Positions 11,845 to 24,800 of a stretch of 64,000 bases of DNA are shown in pieces (position 1 is the stretch's first letter; each line of letters starts with the position of its first letter). The DNA comes from Ischnura elegans (Eukaryota; Arthropoda; Insecta; Odonata; Coenagrionidae), in contig NC_060248.1 in assembly GCF_921293095.1 (NCBI RefSeq), positions 129,840,972-129,904,971 of the forward strand, given 5' to 3'. Below the pieces are notes generated by a model. That model did not search any database. It saw only the letters and a program-made list of their open reading frames with translations, and was not told the origin of the DNA. The position numbers and the translations under genes were made by a program.

Positions 11845-13541
11845 TGGGAATTCCACTGAAAATGGATGATCATGCGATGAAAAAATATCCTCCGCACTGG
11901 AAATTACAGTGAAAGAAGTTCTTGTCTAACTTGCGTATTATTCGTAAAATTCTACTTTGAAAATTGTTTGGTAATCTTGCGCGCCTAACGACCCATCGCC
12001 ACGTTTGCTGAGGGTTACGTCAGAGTCCAGTAAACAAAACGTTTACGTGGTGCCTATAGACTATTTGTCAGAATTTTAGAAAATCCTATGTATCTCTTAG
12101 TGCCTTTTTCTCAATACAGTTTATTCTCTAAGCTCTATATTACCAGCGAACAACATAGTTGATTTTGTTTCTGTTACATTTTTTCAATTTTGCGCCTTCT
12201 CACCTCTGAGCCGAGAAATCTTCATTGCTGGAGAATAAATACGCGGCCATAAATTAATCTACATTTAAAATGTTCCCAAAATTTGCCGTAACGAAGTCAG
12301 AGTCAGCCATTTTACAATAAGTACGCCGCAAAATCTTTAAAGCTATTCACAACTTTTTTTCTCACACCCTTCAAGTCATGAATTGGCATCGTCGTTATTG
12401 CCATGGAGCGAATCTGCTAACTCCCATTCTGACGTCACAGGGCGGTCTTGCAGCGCGAAAGAATGGGGAATTCTACTAATAATGGATTATTAGGGGATAA
12501 AAGAATATCCTTCGCGCTGAAAATTAAAGTGAAAGGAGTTCTACTCTAACCTCCGCATTATTCGTAAAATTCCACCTTGAAAATCGTATATAACGTAGAA
12601 AACATATATAATCTTGCGCGCCTAACGACCCATCGCCATATTGGCTGAGCGGGACGACAGAGTCCAGTAAACAATACGTTTACGTGGTGCCTGTAGATTA
12701 ATCTCACTAGTTTTAGAAATACCTATGTACCTCAGCACAATTTATTTTTTCATAGCATTATGTGTTAATTTCATCATCTGTCATGTGAAATATTTATCCA
12801 GAATTATTCATAGGTATAAAGAATGCATGCATACTGGAAGATGCAGCACAGTCTTGACAAATAGCGCTTATTACTTACTTATCCTCCTCAACTACCACAG
12901 TGTAAGATTTCCACAGTGTAAGATTATTTGTCTCACTTTATGTTCTGGTGTCACCGTAACCCCAACAGTGCAAACGCTCAAATTTATTAACAGCCGAACC
13001 CAACAAAAGGCTGAAACACCGTATGTCTCCCTTTCAGACCTTATGAACGCTAAGTGAATCGGCGAAGAATATGATCCGTAGTATTCCTCCAAAACGTTAG
13101 CTTCACATATTCCAATAGTGCAATAAGTAGACACTAAAAGCAATGAGTGAATGCCAGTAGTTCAATAAAATACAAACCAAGCTTTAGATTATAAGCGAAC
13201 GAGATTGCGCTGATTTAATTTATGTTACATTTCAATTTCGCGTCTTCTCAATTCCACGCCGAGAAATCTCTATTACTGGAGACGAAATAAGTGACCATGA
13301 ATTAATTTACCTTCAAAATGTTCCCAGAATGCGTCTTTACGAAGTCGGAGTAAGCCATTGCGCAATACACACACCGCAAAAACCTTTAAACTATTCACAA
13401 CTGTTTTTGACACGCCCTTCAGGTTATGAATCAATATCGTCGTAGTTGTTTGTTATAGTCGTTACTGTTTTGTTATTGCAATGGAGCGAATCTGATTACT
13501 CGTAGTCTGACGTCAAAGGGCGTTCTTGTAGCGCGAAAGGA
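11845..13541 (+). repeat. Two-copy tandem duplication
   Basis: Unit 1 (11845-12464) and unit 2 (12465-13541) share in order TCGTAAAATTC, AATCTTGCGCGCCTAACGAC, GTTTACGTGGTGCCT, GCCGAGAAATCT, GCCATTNNRCAATA and TGACGTCA near the right end, then GCGCGAAA. Unit 2 holds about 410 extra bases (12765-13172) absent from unit 1. Divergence of roughly 15-20 percent by eye means the duplication is old. The ORFs at 12725-13143 fall in the extra segment and look like chance. Confidence 0.8.
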
Positions 13542-13570
13542 TTTAGTAATTTTTTTAGATTTTTAGAGCT

Positions 13571-13823
13571 CTGTAGTATCAAGAATATTGTGAATTCATA
13601 TTTTGTATACGTTAATAACTATCACTTATTTATCTAGACATGCAAAAAAGTTACCTTCTAAATTTTATGAGAGCACCCCAGTAAAGTAATTTTCGCAAAC
13701 TTTGAAGGTCTGTATAAACAAGCATATTGTGAATTATGAAGTAATATTTTGCTTATGGTAATAAATTTAGCTTACTTATCTATGCATTTTAAAAATTACT
13801 ATTTTAATTTTATGAGAGCACCC
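13571..13823 (+). repeat. 139-bp tandem duplication
   Basis: Two diverged units start CTGTAGTATCAAGA (13571) and CTGTATAAACAAGC (13710), and both end TTTTATGAGAGCACCC. AT-rich, noncoding. Confidence 0.65.
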
Positions 13824-15534
13824 GATTGCGTGAGCAACGGATCGTCCAGAATGAATAGATGAGTTCATCAAGGGTGTGATAAAGAAGATATACGCAGATA
13901 TGACAATAAATATCAGGTGAAATGAGAATAGAGTGGACTGCTACTCCAAACCAATCTTCGGATGGATGTGTTACGATAACGGTGGAGGACATAGTCAGAT
14001 TTAATGGGTGGAGGACGGGGGCACGTGCCCCCCACCCCCAAGAAGCTGAATAAATAGACAAGATACGTTTTAAATACGTTTACCATTAGGTTCGTTTTGT
14101 TTGGTGTATTACTGAGCCTCAATCATTTAATTCCATATTTATAACTTTCATTTCAAAATAAAGGGAATAGTTTATGCAATAATTGTTATCCTTTGTTTTT
14201 AATCTCAAATGTGAGGAGACATGTCAGACCCACATCAACGAATAGTTATTCCCCAATTAATTTCGGCTAAAATTATTGCATTTTAATAATTAATCAACAA
14301 AAAAGTTTCCCTGGTGATCTTTGTTTAACAAATTAAGGTGAGACTATTTGCTTAAAAGTATATATTGGGACAATGATGACGCACTTCATTTTTTCAACTG
14401 TAACTTGCGACAAAAATATGGAGATATGATTTTAATTAATTCAAAACATAAACGAAGACCTTCATAGGAAGAACTTAAAACCGATAAACGACATATACAT
14501 ATCCATTACGATCTGTACTCTGCAATTTTTAAAATGGCGGTCACTAGTAATTAATGGTTATAGCAGTGACTCAAATTGGATCAAACCTTTAAGATCAAGA
14601 GCTAGATAACTCCTTCGTCGTAAATGCAACATTTTCTTATCTGATTTGGTGACATTCCATTTCACAAAGTCGAATGCAAATAATAACTTCCACTCTTCCT
14701 TTCAGAGGCATTGTACACGGCTCTAGTTACAACTTATATCAAACATCGGTATTGCAACACTCTATAGATGCATTTTCAATCGTTTCCTGGGCATTTTCTG
14801 AAGAGCAAATTCATAATATTTGAGGCACAGGAAAGAATGCTGAAAATGGTATACGTACTAGTCTCTGGATAGTTCAAGATGATAGCGATAAGTTTTAAAA
14901 GAGTACACATGGCCAAGAAGGAAAAACGTGAAACTTTCGACAAAAACACCGAGGAATGGATTAAGTCAAATTATTTTCGAAAATTTTCAAAGAAAGAACA
15001 TCAAGCCAATGAACTACCCATTTATACCCACTTTGACCTGCATTAAGCAATTATAACTATAGGTAGAGGGGTCAGGTCGGCGGGTTGGCAAATTCCGAGG
15101 GGGCTGAGGGCCTTAGGGGGCCCTACAGAACGCTCGCGTCCATCGTGAATATCATGTATGAAAGATGCAATAAAAAGGACTCAGATTACTTGAACCAAAC
15201 TTATTTTGCTATAATAATATTCTACCTTTTTATTGGTTGCTTTAGTAACTATAAATTCAAAGTAAAAGATTATATAAAAAATAAGTAAAATGAACGCGCC
15301 AGAAGATAAAAGAGAACTTGGTGCTATTTCTATTTAGGTTAATCGAAAATGCTACTTTAGACGTTTTTTAGATTTCAGTGCATTTTCAAGAAACAGATTC
15401 ACTGAATTGATAATAGAACCGATAAATAGATTATTAGAAATCTATTATCTGTGAAATCCCATTTTCGTAGTATTTTTTTCTATTTAAATCTATATTATTT
15501 GTATTTTTATCCGGTTTGAAGATCCATAATAGCT

Positions 15535-15636
15535 TCGAAATCCATTTCCGGAGATGCTTTTCCTAGAAATTTCCGGGAGAGGACGCCCAAATTCCCCCGT
15601 GAGATGGGCCCCAGGATCCTCAGACCGCCCCTGTAT
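15535..15636 (-). mobile_element. Possible hAT-type MITE end
   Basis: The minus strand starts ACAGGGGCGGTCTGAGGATC and continues through G-rich sequence with TGGGGCCC, in the style of the hAT MITE ends here. No partner end or target duplication was found. Confidence 0.3.
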
Positions 15637-16329
15637 AGGTTTATAATTATTTTCATGTTTATGGCGGTGACTCTGCTTCCAAATTGAATCAAATAAAATT
15701 GCATCCGTTTCTTGGGTGAGAGAGCCATAAAGTCCTCTTGAAAACATCTTAGAAGACGCGATACCAATACTTGTGCGTGCCCCAACAATCACAAATGAAA
15801 TCACAAAATAAATTCTTTCTCAATGAGTTGTGGATTTACGATGGCTCACAACATCAACATGTTGTGTTTTTACGCTCAAACTGGAATAATCCGTACTGAG
15901 AGATTATTTTGGCCTTTGCAAGTCTTCGCAACAATTGACATATTAAACACATGAAACACAAATTGTAAATTAAAACAAATTCGCAAAGTATGTGACGGTT
16001 CTGAAGGCTAAAAACACAGCTATAACATTTCATTTTGACACACATGACGAAATTAAAACCATTCTATATAAGAGTTTACAATGCGATTAGATACAAATAC
16101 TAAAATGGACACGGACGGAGTCATACGGACAATAATTTATGAAACACTATATATTATTCCGAAAATAAGGACCCGCACCGTTATAACTATAGCAGCAATT
16201 GGGTGGTGTAGATATTATTTTAAATCAATATATCTTCACAACGAAGGAATGCGGTTCAGTATAAATTATAAATTCAAATTATGTATTTGGACAATAATTT
16301 CTTATTCCTACACATGATTTACCCTGTCT

Positions 16330-17215
16330 ACCCCCGAAATAATAGGCAAAATTCGCGATGTGGTTTCAAGTTATAGACAAATCAAAGTAAGCGATGTAGG
16401 TCAGTCCAGAGTCGTATCACAATGCGCAATTGCTTTAATTTCGCAAGGGAAATTGGGTGTGTAAAAAATATCTGCAAGATCGCATCCGCGTTTTCTCACA
16501 TTGGAGAATAAACTCAATCGTGTACTCAACTCATTATTGGCTGTTTTACCGCTTTTCCTTCCCAATCCTGAGGATTTTCCGCATCAATTCATGACTTTTG
16601 ATGAAATATGGAATCGTCACTACACTTTAAAGACAAAATAAGAGGTAAAACAATGGAATTTTGAAGATGAATGGGCTCCAAAGCAGACATATATGTTGAA
16701 ATTTAGCCGGTCAAGTCATGGAGACGATATTTTGGAATGTATGCTGGAATATCTGCATAGATTAATTGGAAAAGGGAAAAACGATAACAGGAGAGTATTA
16801 TGCATCGTTATTGGAACGGATGATGGTAGAAATCAAGAGAAGCGCCATCATTGGAAGCAGAAAAATTTCTTCCTTCAACAAGAATATGCACAGTTGCACA
16901 CCTGTTCAGAGTCAATAGCCAAAATTACAGGATTTAAGTTTCGACGACTACTTATTTCACCGTATTTGCCAGATTTGACCTCGGGTGAAATTTCCTAACT
17001 TAACAACATGACATGATGACAGGTAATGGCGTAGAATCCCCTATATCGGCCGTATGCGTAACAGAACCGAAAAATTATTGCCGAAAGACCAAGTGAAAGC
17101 TGTCTTCTGCAATAAAAATACACTAGACAAACTGTTATACGAGTGCCAAAGAAAAAATTAGTGCCGGAGAACACAGTGGAGTTTATAAACTTAAATGCTA
17201 ACTGGGCTCCCCTCA
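16330..17215 (+). pseudogene. Mariner-family transposase pseudogene
   Basis: Decayed Tc1/mariner DDE transposase. In order across frames: KIRDVVSSYRQIKVSDV (helix-turn-helix region, about 16350), FLTLENKLNRVLNSLL (about 16495), NPEDFPHQFMTFDEIWNRHY (about 16563, containing the first catalytic Asp), KQWNFE and APK (about 16650), METIFWN and LEKGKTITGEYYASLLERMM (16720-16830), HTCSESIAKI (about 16898) and LISPYLPDLTSGE (about 16950, the PYSPDLA block). It ends near 17215. At least four frame changes and several stops are present. No convincing terminal inverted repeats were found. It sits directly before the long LINE A copy. Confidence 0.83.
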
Positions 17216-17459
17216 ATTTCTCTGGGGTCCATTATTCCAAAGAGGCGTCGGAACGGGTGGCTCGTAGGATTTTTTAGCACTGTAGGTATTTTTTAGACTA
17301 GAGGGTAGGTCATCCAGCGGCATTATCTATGATTTAATTAAACGTAGCCTCCGAGGAAATCCGCATTGCGAAAGAATTCACAGGAAAGTTAGCTTAGGAG
17401 CGGTAACGCCGGACAATAGCGTTATTATTCCCAAAACGCGTGCTCCAGAGAAATAGAAC

Positions 17460-20395
17460 ATGTCAAATATTATTAGTACTGCCAATAAAATTCACTCGCT
17501 GAGTATACAAAAGCTTGGAAAAGAACCAACCGAAACTCTAATTGCAAAATATGACACTAACCTTGTTGTAGTTAATTGGCGTAGCGTAAAAAACAAGCGT
17601 GCCGAAATCGAGCATATTTTTCAGGACGCAGACGTGGTCATGGGAACAGAGAGTTGGCTTACGGAAGAAATAAGCGACAGCAAAGTTTTTCCTCCAGAAT
17701 ATAAAATTTACAGATGCGATCGACGCAGTAGAACAGTTAACGGAGTTTTTATAGCAGTTAAATCACATTTACACAGCGCCGCCCACGAAATAATTGACAA
17801 CTAAATAGAAAGCGTATGGTGCACAATTAAACAACGAAACAAAAGGAGTATTCATGTTTGCTCTTTTTATAGACCGCCGAACTCCGAAGTCGATATTATG
17901 TACCTTCTAGAAAAACAAATATCCGCATTTACTCAGAGAGACAGTAAAAGTGTAATAGTAATCGGGGGATATTTTAATCTTCCATCCATAAACTGGGATA
18001 CTTACATTGTAAAACCGAATTCAAGGAATAGAGAAATCAGCGAAGTATTACTCAACATACTTGCAAATCACTCTCTCGCCCAAGTAGTTGACAAGCCTTA
18101 GAGAGGAAATAAGATATTAGACCTTTTAGCAGTAAGCCATCCTAAGTTGATAAAACAACTCGATATTATTGACGGTATAAGCGATCACAGAGTAATCTTT
18201 GCTACGTTAAAAATTGATGTAGTGTCAGCCGTAAAATCAAAATGCAATATTTACTTATTTGATAAATGCAACTTCACAAAATTTGGCCATATGCTTAATG
18301 AGCCCTACAAAAAATTCGTAGTTACATCAAAGGACCAAAGCACAGACGTAACATGGAAACACTTCTTGGATATTCTGCGCCAAGGAATCAACGAACATAT
18401 TCCGAAAAAAACTGAAATGTGATAATAAGGAGCCTCGCTGGTACAACAACGACGTCAGAAGGGATCTTAGGAAACAGAGAGAACTATACAACTCGTACAG
18501 AAAGTCCATTACGACACGTAATAAATTGAAGGAACTTGAAGCAAAAGAAAGTTACGCTGCACAACGCTCAATAACCAAGAAATCAATGCGAACTGCAATG
18601 CGAAAGATTAAGAAAAAAGGACTTGGAGAATTACACGAAGAAAATCCGAAATTATTTTGGTCATACACGAGAGAGTTTCAGGGAAAACATTCAACCGTAG
18701 ATTTGTTATTTGATAAAGATGGTAAACTTTTCACCGACAATATTGACTAAGCTAACACTTTGAATTCCCACTTAGAAAATGTATACACTACTGACGATAC
18801 TCAATTCAAGTTAGACATCCCATATACTGAGGAATCGATCGAAGAAATATCTATACAGCGTGATGGGATAACTAAACAACTACAATCGATTAAGAATAGT
18901 AAACCTCCGGGTCCGGAGGGAATACCCGAGCGTGTCCTCAAGGAGTAAGCTCCACAGATCGCACCTTACTTAGAGATCATATTCAAGAAGTCACTCTCCG
19001 AAGGGAAGCTGTCGTTAGACTGGAAAATTGCAAGCGTTACACCCATATTCAAAAAGGGAAACAGACATGACCCAGGCAACAACCGTCCGATTTCTTTAAC
19101 ATCGATTATAGGCAAGATACTTGAGCATATCATAGTTAGCAATATTATTACTTTCTTAGACAGACGTAACTTCCTCCATGACTGTCAGCACGAATTCCGA
19201 AAAAATAGAAATGCGAAACTCAGCTCGCGCTCTTTCTTCACGACGTTTTAAAATCTGGTGAAACAAAAAGACAAGTTGACGCACTATTTCTAGATTTTAA
19301 GAAAGCTTTCGACACTGCACCTCACAACAAACTTTTATAAAAATTACAGTCATGCGGATTAAATGAAACAGTTGTAAACTGGATACGCGACTTTCTCAGA
19401 GATCGTAAACAAAAAGTAGTTCTTGACGGAATTAGCTCTGATGTTGTAAAAGTTACATCAGTTGTGCCAAAAGGAAGTGTAAGCGGCCCCCTGTTGTTCA
19501 TTATATACATTAATGATCTCTGCTCCCGCATGAGCAGTAAAATACGTTTATTTGCTGACGACGCTGTCATCTATCGCGAAATTAGTGATCCGCTCTAACT
19601 ATGAAATTCTATCATCTGACATTTGTGGAGCCAAGAGTGGGGACTCGAACTTAACCTGAGTAATGCATGGCGATACATTTCTTGCGGAATTCGTCCAACT
19701 CTGACCATGTTTATGTAGTGGATGGTATTAACATAAAGCAACAGACGAAGTGAAGTACCTGGGAGTTACGATAACCTCGAACCTCACGTGGGGAACACAT
19801 ATAAAGAATATTTTCGGCATAGCCCTGAAGAAATTAGGATTTATGAAGCGTATTGTGGGAATATTTTCGGATGATAAAGTAAAAGAAAGGTGCTATTTCG
19901 CTCTCGTCCGACCGCACCTTGAATATGCAGCGAGCGTATGGGATCCCGTGCAGAAAGACTTAATCCGCGAACTGAATAAAATACAAAGGAAGGCTGCGCG
20001 TTTCGTCAAAAGCAGCTACGGGCGTACAGACATCGTTACCCAGATGTTAAGCGAATTAGGCTGGGAGCCATTGGAGACTCGGAGGCTGCGCGCTACGCTT
20101 AAATTGCTTGAACAATTGAGAATGGATATCTTAAAGAGCGACACACAGAACATAATATTAGAGCCACACTATATTTCCAGGTCCGATAGAAGCGATAAAT
20201 TAAGAGAGATGTTTTGCCGAACGGATAGATATGGGAATTCGTTTTTCCCCCGAGCCATGAAGGACTTTAATAAACGCTAGTCCCAACTTCGTTAGAGCAC
20301 TTCTTTTTTTTAGCTGTAAACGGCTGGTATCCTAACACCCCCTGCCACACGCCTTTTAGGCGGCTTGCGGGGTATTTTGCAGATGTAGATGTAAT
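17460..20395 (+). mobile_element. LINE family A (CR1/L2/Jockey-like), longest copy, decayed
   Basis: Non-LTR retrotransposon with an APE-type endonuclease followed by reverse transcriptase. Endonuclease motifs in order: NWRSVKNKRAE (about 17575), GTESWL (17644), FYRPPNSEVD (17866), GGYFNLPSINW (about 17963; the usual GDFN aspartate is Tyr) and DGISDHRVIF (about 18171). RT motifs: VTPIFKKGN and RPISLTSI (19035-19105), LFLDFKKAFD (19287), PLLFIIYINDLCS (about 19490) and IRLFADDAVIYRE (about 19543, the FADD catalytic box). A long open thumb/C-terminal segment runs 19750-20280. There are stops at 17802, 18099, 18420, 18748 and 18946 and several frame changes, so the copy is dead. The 3' end has TAGGCGGCTTGCGGGGTATT followed by short GATGTA repeats, the tail shared by all family A copies here. 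The first ORF and 5' end are not recognisable. Confidence 0.9.
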
Positions 20396-20396
20396 T

Positions 20397-20930
20397 ACTG
20401 CAATTCCTGTTACGTAGGAAAAACTGGACGGAATTTCAGCATCCGGACCAAGGATGTTTTATTAACAACAACCAAGCCTCACACTTTGCCAAACATCTCA
20501 TGGATTCCGACCACACTAGCGACTTCGAACCGAAAATCCTACATAAAGGAAAAAACGGTTAAAGGTTTTACGCACTTAGCAGTTTGAGGGCCAAACCTCA
20601 GCCGACATCACATTAGTTAATGAGCAATTGTATTCTCACCATTCACCACTATTTTCCACGAAACCATTAAGGGTACCACTCACCACTCCTAAACACCCCT
20701 CCCCCTAGTTTCCTCCTATCCCACAACAACCCTCGGCCACCCCGTGCACTGACCCATCTGCACCGACGTACTTCCCTTCCCACCCTCTCCTCTGCCCGCT
20801 ACCCTCTCCAAAAAAAACTCCAATTCCCCAACCTCCACTCCACCTTCCCCAACTTCTTCAAGGGTATTTAAATTCTATGTACAAATATGCGAAATTGCCA
20901 GATGATGATGACCGAACGCAAATATACATT
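20397..20930 (+). pseudogene. Penelope-like element C-terminal GIY-YIG endonuclease remnant and 3' tail
   Basis: Starts CNSCYVGKTGRNFSIR (20399-20446), the cysteine-flanked YVGKTGR motif of the GIY-YIG nuclease in Penelope-like retroelements. After a frame change it reads SHFAKHLMDSDHT (about 20485) and LMSNCILT near 20620, matching the H-x3-H and NEQLY-type blocks. A long pyrimidine-rich tract to about 20850 follows, then a tail with CCAGATGATG and CCGAACGC. The RT part is absent. The LINE A 3' end abuts it, so the LINE probably inserted into it. Confidence 0.6.
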
Positions 20931-21264
20931 TTAGGGATGGACGGATCCAGGATTTTTTTTCGGATTCGGATCGAATACTTGATTTTCGGAGCCGCCACTT
21001 TCGGATTGGATATTTTCGGATCAGAATGAGTCTTCAAATTCCTGATATTAAACGAAGTAGTTATTCAAGTTAATTTTGGGTGCATAGAATCAAAGGAATG
21101 CTTTTTAGATTTCCATTCACATATCAATATGTTTATAAATTAAAAATAATTTTTATAGGCTTTCAAGTTTTTTTAAAAAAAACATCTTTACATTCTCAGG
21201 ACCTAAACTGTTACGCTTGGGATTGGAAATGAAAATAGTATTAATCTTCGGATAAATCACTGAC

Positions 21265-21512
21265 CAGTGGCGTAGCGAGAGGGGAAGTCCGGAGCCCCCG
21301 AAATATAAAAACACAATGACTTTCCTTCCGAAAAGGAAACAAAATATTGAACAATCATGAATTTACAATGGATTTCTTTGAAAAATTAATTCATCTCTAG
21401 TGTGAAGGGTGTTAAAATTAGTTTGAAACCCTCTACTTTGTACCCTGTTGTTTAAAAATTCCCCTCCCCTGTTTTGGACCCCCCTAACGAAATTACTGGC
21501 TAACCCACTGCC
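21265..21512 (+). mobile_element. hAT-type MITE family M1, nested in H1
   Basis: Opens CAGTGGCGTAGCGAG and closes with TTACTGGCTAACCCACTG. The body matches the M1 copies at 3927-4192 and 47289-47782 in reverse orientation (CCCTCTACTTTGTACCCTG and neighbours). Flanks TCACTGAC and CCATCGAC agree at only 5 of 8 positions. Confidence 0.7.
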
Positions 21513-21852
21513 ATCGACTACATTCAAATTTTCCTCACTCATGTTTCCCCCGAATTCTGTGACTTCCTAATCGCAAACCGACTTGTGTTTCACCCGAAAA
21601 TTCTTCAGTGTGGTGAGTTGGATTTAGCTTTTCCTCGCGATAATTTCACTTAGTTACTTTTGACGTGTATATTATCCTACGACGCTGAGATTCCCTCGAT
21701 GATTGTTCAATCTCTTGGAAAGATTCACACTACGTGCCAGACGTATTTTGCATATTATTTATTTTCCACGGCTGAAATTCTGCTACGTAACCCCATCGAG
21801 AGCTTTCGAACAAAACGGTTCACGAGTAGGGCAAGAATTGCATGTGACGGCG

Positions 21853-24800
21853 CACAGTGGTGCCAAATCGAAAAAAGCTGGCAAAAAGTCGATTTTTAGA
21901 ATTTTTTAAAGGAATTTTTGAACCTTATATTCGGATTCTACAGGATATGGTCTACAAAATACACTAATAATTTGGTATTTTTGATCATTAGAGTGGCTGC
22001 AGGAATCCGTCAAACATGGAGCATTCACCGTAAAAATGACAGTGTGTGAAATCGGTCGATTTTGAAGAAGTTCAGCGTCATGCAGGATCCTTTATGCGAT
22101 ATATTGAGCCAAAAAGCACTTATACCTAAAAAAAAATAAAAATTATTACGTAGTGGGACAAAATTTTATTCGGATTTTACGATATTTTCAATTTTATATA
22201 TATATTTTTTTAACTTTTAGTTTTTTTTACCCGAATTTTCTGATAAAATGTACAATATCGTTTAGAGCGCCACGTTCCGACGCGGTATCTTTTGCACCAA
22301 TACAAAGGGAAAAGTATATGCAACGCAGTAGTAAAGAAAATTGTTGCTACTACTTGATACTCCTACCTCAGCATTGATTTAACTACAATGATGCAATGCG
22401 CTTACGCGGGCGACGGCCTGGCTGGCGCGTTGTAGAGCTCGAGGAAATCCAGTATTCATGGGTGTTATTCAATATTGTTGGATATTTTATTTCTATAACA
22501 CATGTTTACCATATGAATAAACATCTCTTGTCATATGTAGAACGTTTTATCATTATTGGTTACCAGTTGACCTTACATTTTATTTACGCGTGCCCATGCT
22601 CTCCTAAAAATTGCTCAAGGACTCCAGCGGAAGGATATATTTATGGAACGAAAGTAATCCTCAAAAACGCATTCAGAACAAAAAAGAATCCCTCAAATAC
22701 TACCCTCTCCTTCCGTTAGACGAAATAGTTTTCGTCCTCACGCGGCACATTGGCCCTCTGCCGCCTCTTTAGCGGCCTCCTCAACCGCATGCATGGCAAA
22801 CGACTGCCGAAAAGGCCTAAGCTATTTAATGCGCCCACTGGGAAAAACCAACTACCACCTGTAATGAATTGCACTTTGGACACCGGTGATGAACGGAGTA
22901 AGCTTTTTCACGTTTCAAATGGGAACTTTCCTAGAAAATATAGATAAAAGCATTGCGAACCTCACACTATGGAAAACACAAATTACTTCTAGACATCGCT
23001 TGCCCGAAATTTTCTCGTCAAAACCCAGTTTTACGAAGATTTTGCCAAACGAAAGACGTGAAAGTGAGTTTCCTTAAGCGTGAAGATCGAGTCTTGAAAA
23101 AGTCGAGTATCCTCGAACTTTTGTAAAGAAGACTTGCAGGGTTGAAGAAGAGTGCCATAGTGTTTTAGTGTAGTGTTGTTCGATAACCCCTACCTAACAA
23201 TTCAGTTATTACTTTTGGTGCAATAAGTGTATTTGATTTTGCTGTCTTAATTTTTACCTTCGCCTAAGACCTCAATGGATATGAGAAATTTCACGCGTCT
23301 TGAGGTGCATGAAAAATTTCTTGAAAGTGGAAAAGGGTCCGTATCGCTTAAAAACCAAAACGTAATGGACTGCTTGAGCAGCAAGTTACAGTTAGTTGAG
23401 GACGTTAATTCAAAAGTTATCCTGAAAAAATTTGCAGTGAAGTGTTTTTTTCTCACATTATCTTCGCCGGTGGAAGGAAAGCAAAAGAAATGACAGGTTT
23501 TTTAGAAGAAAGTTCGCTGAATGGCTAAATGAGAAGTTGAAATTTCCTCCGCCTTTATTTAAACGTCTACCCAGTACATCCGGTAATTATTTAATGCGGA
23601 ATTTTTGAAGAGTTTAGAGTGATATTCATTCTACTTAATTCAATATGTTAATCAAAATAGCTACTTTTGAAGGTTCATCAGAGTCAGCTGAAATTGGTCG
23701 ACCAAAAAAACAATTCGAGAAGTCCAGCGAAAAAGAGCCAAGAGAAGGAAAACGAAGGATCTTAGAGCCAGCACATTGCCAGCAGAGCATCCATGAGCTA
23801 TCGAAGCAAAGGTGATGAGTTCGTGGCGAAAATAATAAAAGAGGTGACAACAACCACTCTCTCAAGAGCGCGGCGAGTGTTATCGACATGGAGAGCCAAG
23901 GAGGGGAGGCAAAGTCAACTCTCTCCCGAAGAAGCCCTTTCCATGATCGTTTCTGGTAATTTCACGAAACATCAGTACTTGCTCCTCCGACGGACATCTG
24001 AAGAGGCTACCCTTCCTATTTGCCACTTGTCCGAGGAGGCAATGTAGGCGAGGAATAAGGACATAAGAAGATTCACGGAGTAATATGCAAGGAAATTTTC
24101 CAGGATTGCAACGAATGAAGACCTGTTTAAAGATTACTCCTAACTTAAGATCCAATGATATCAAGTATTTCTAAGGTTCAAAGAAGGAAATTACTTCAAT
24201 TACCAGCCGAGGTCACGAGTTTATTACTCCTATAAGAATTGAGTGAGCAGAGTGATGACGACAGTGATGAGGATGTGTCGGATAGTGATTATGAATGTAT
24301 GTAAATTTCTTTCGTAACAATGACTGACAAAGATATGGAAAAATATTAACTTATTTTTTGACCATTTAAAAAAACCCAAAAGAATGGAAAATCTCATTTA
24401 ATTTTTCGTATCAAATCAGGTGCCCGTTACATTGATACCCCACCGCGTAAAGAGCTTATTGCAAGCGTATCGATAAATTTGGCTTTTAACTTGAGTTATA
24501 GGAGTTATGAAATATTGTTTATGACATTTCAATGATTGTAATAATGCCTCCATTGAAACTTTGGAAATAAGTAACCCCGTTTAAAATTGCTCCCAAAGCC
24601 ATTGGCACGTATCAAGGAACTATAAAATTGTCTACTTAATTAGAATTAGATGTTATCATTTTTTAAACAATTAATGAAGTTCGGTAGTACGGTAATGTTA
24701 ATAATACACCTATAATATAAATTTCCGAACAATGTTAATTTAATGGTTGCATCAAATACGATCAAACATATGAGGAAGAAGATAATGTTCTCTTGGTTCA

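Noticed and set aside
13985-14045. GGGGGCACGTGCCCCCC palindrome as a regulatory E-box element
   Set aside because: G/C-run palindromes of this kind are typical of MITE ends in this window. No gene lies nearby, and no partner end was found to define an element.
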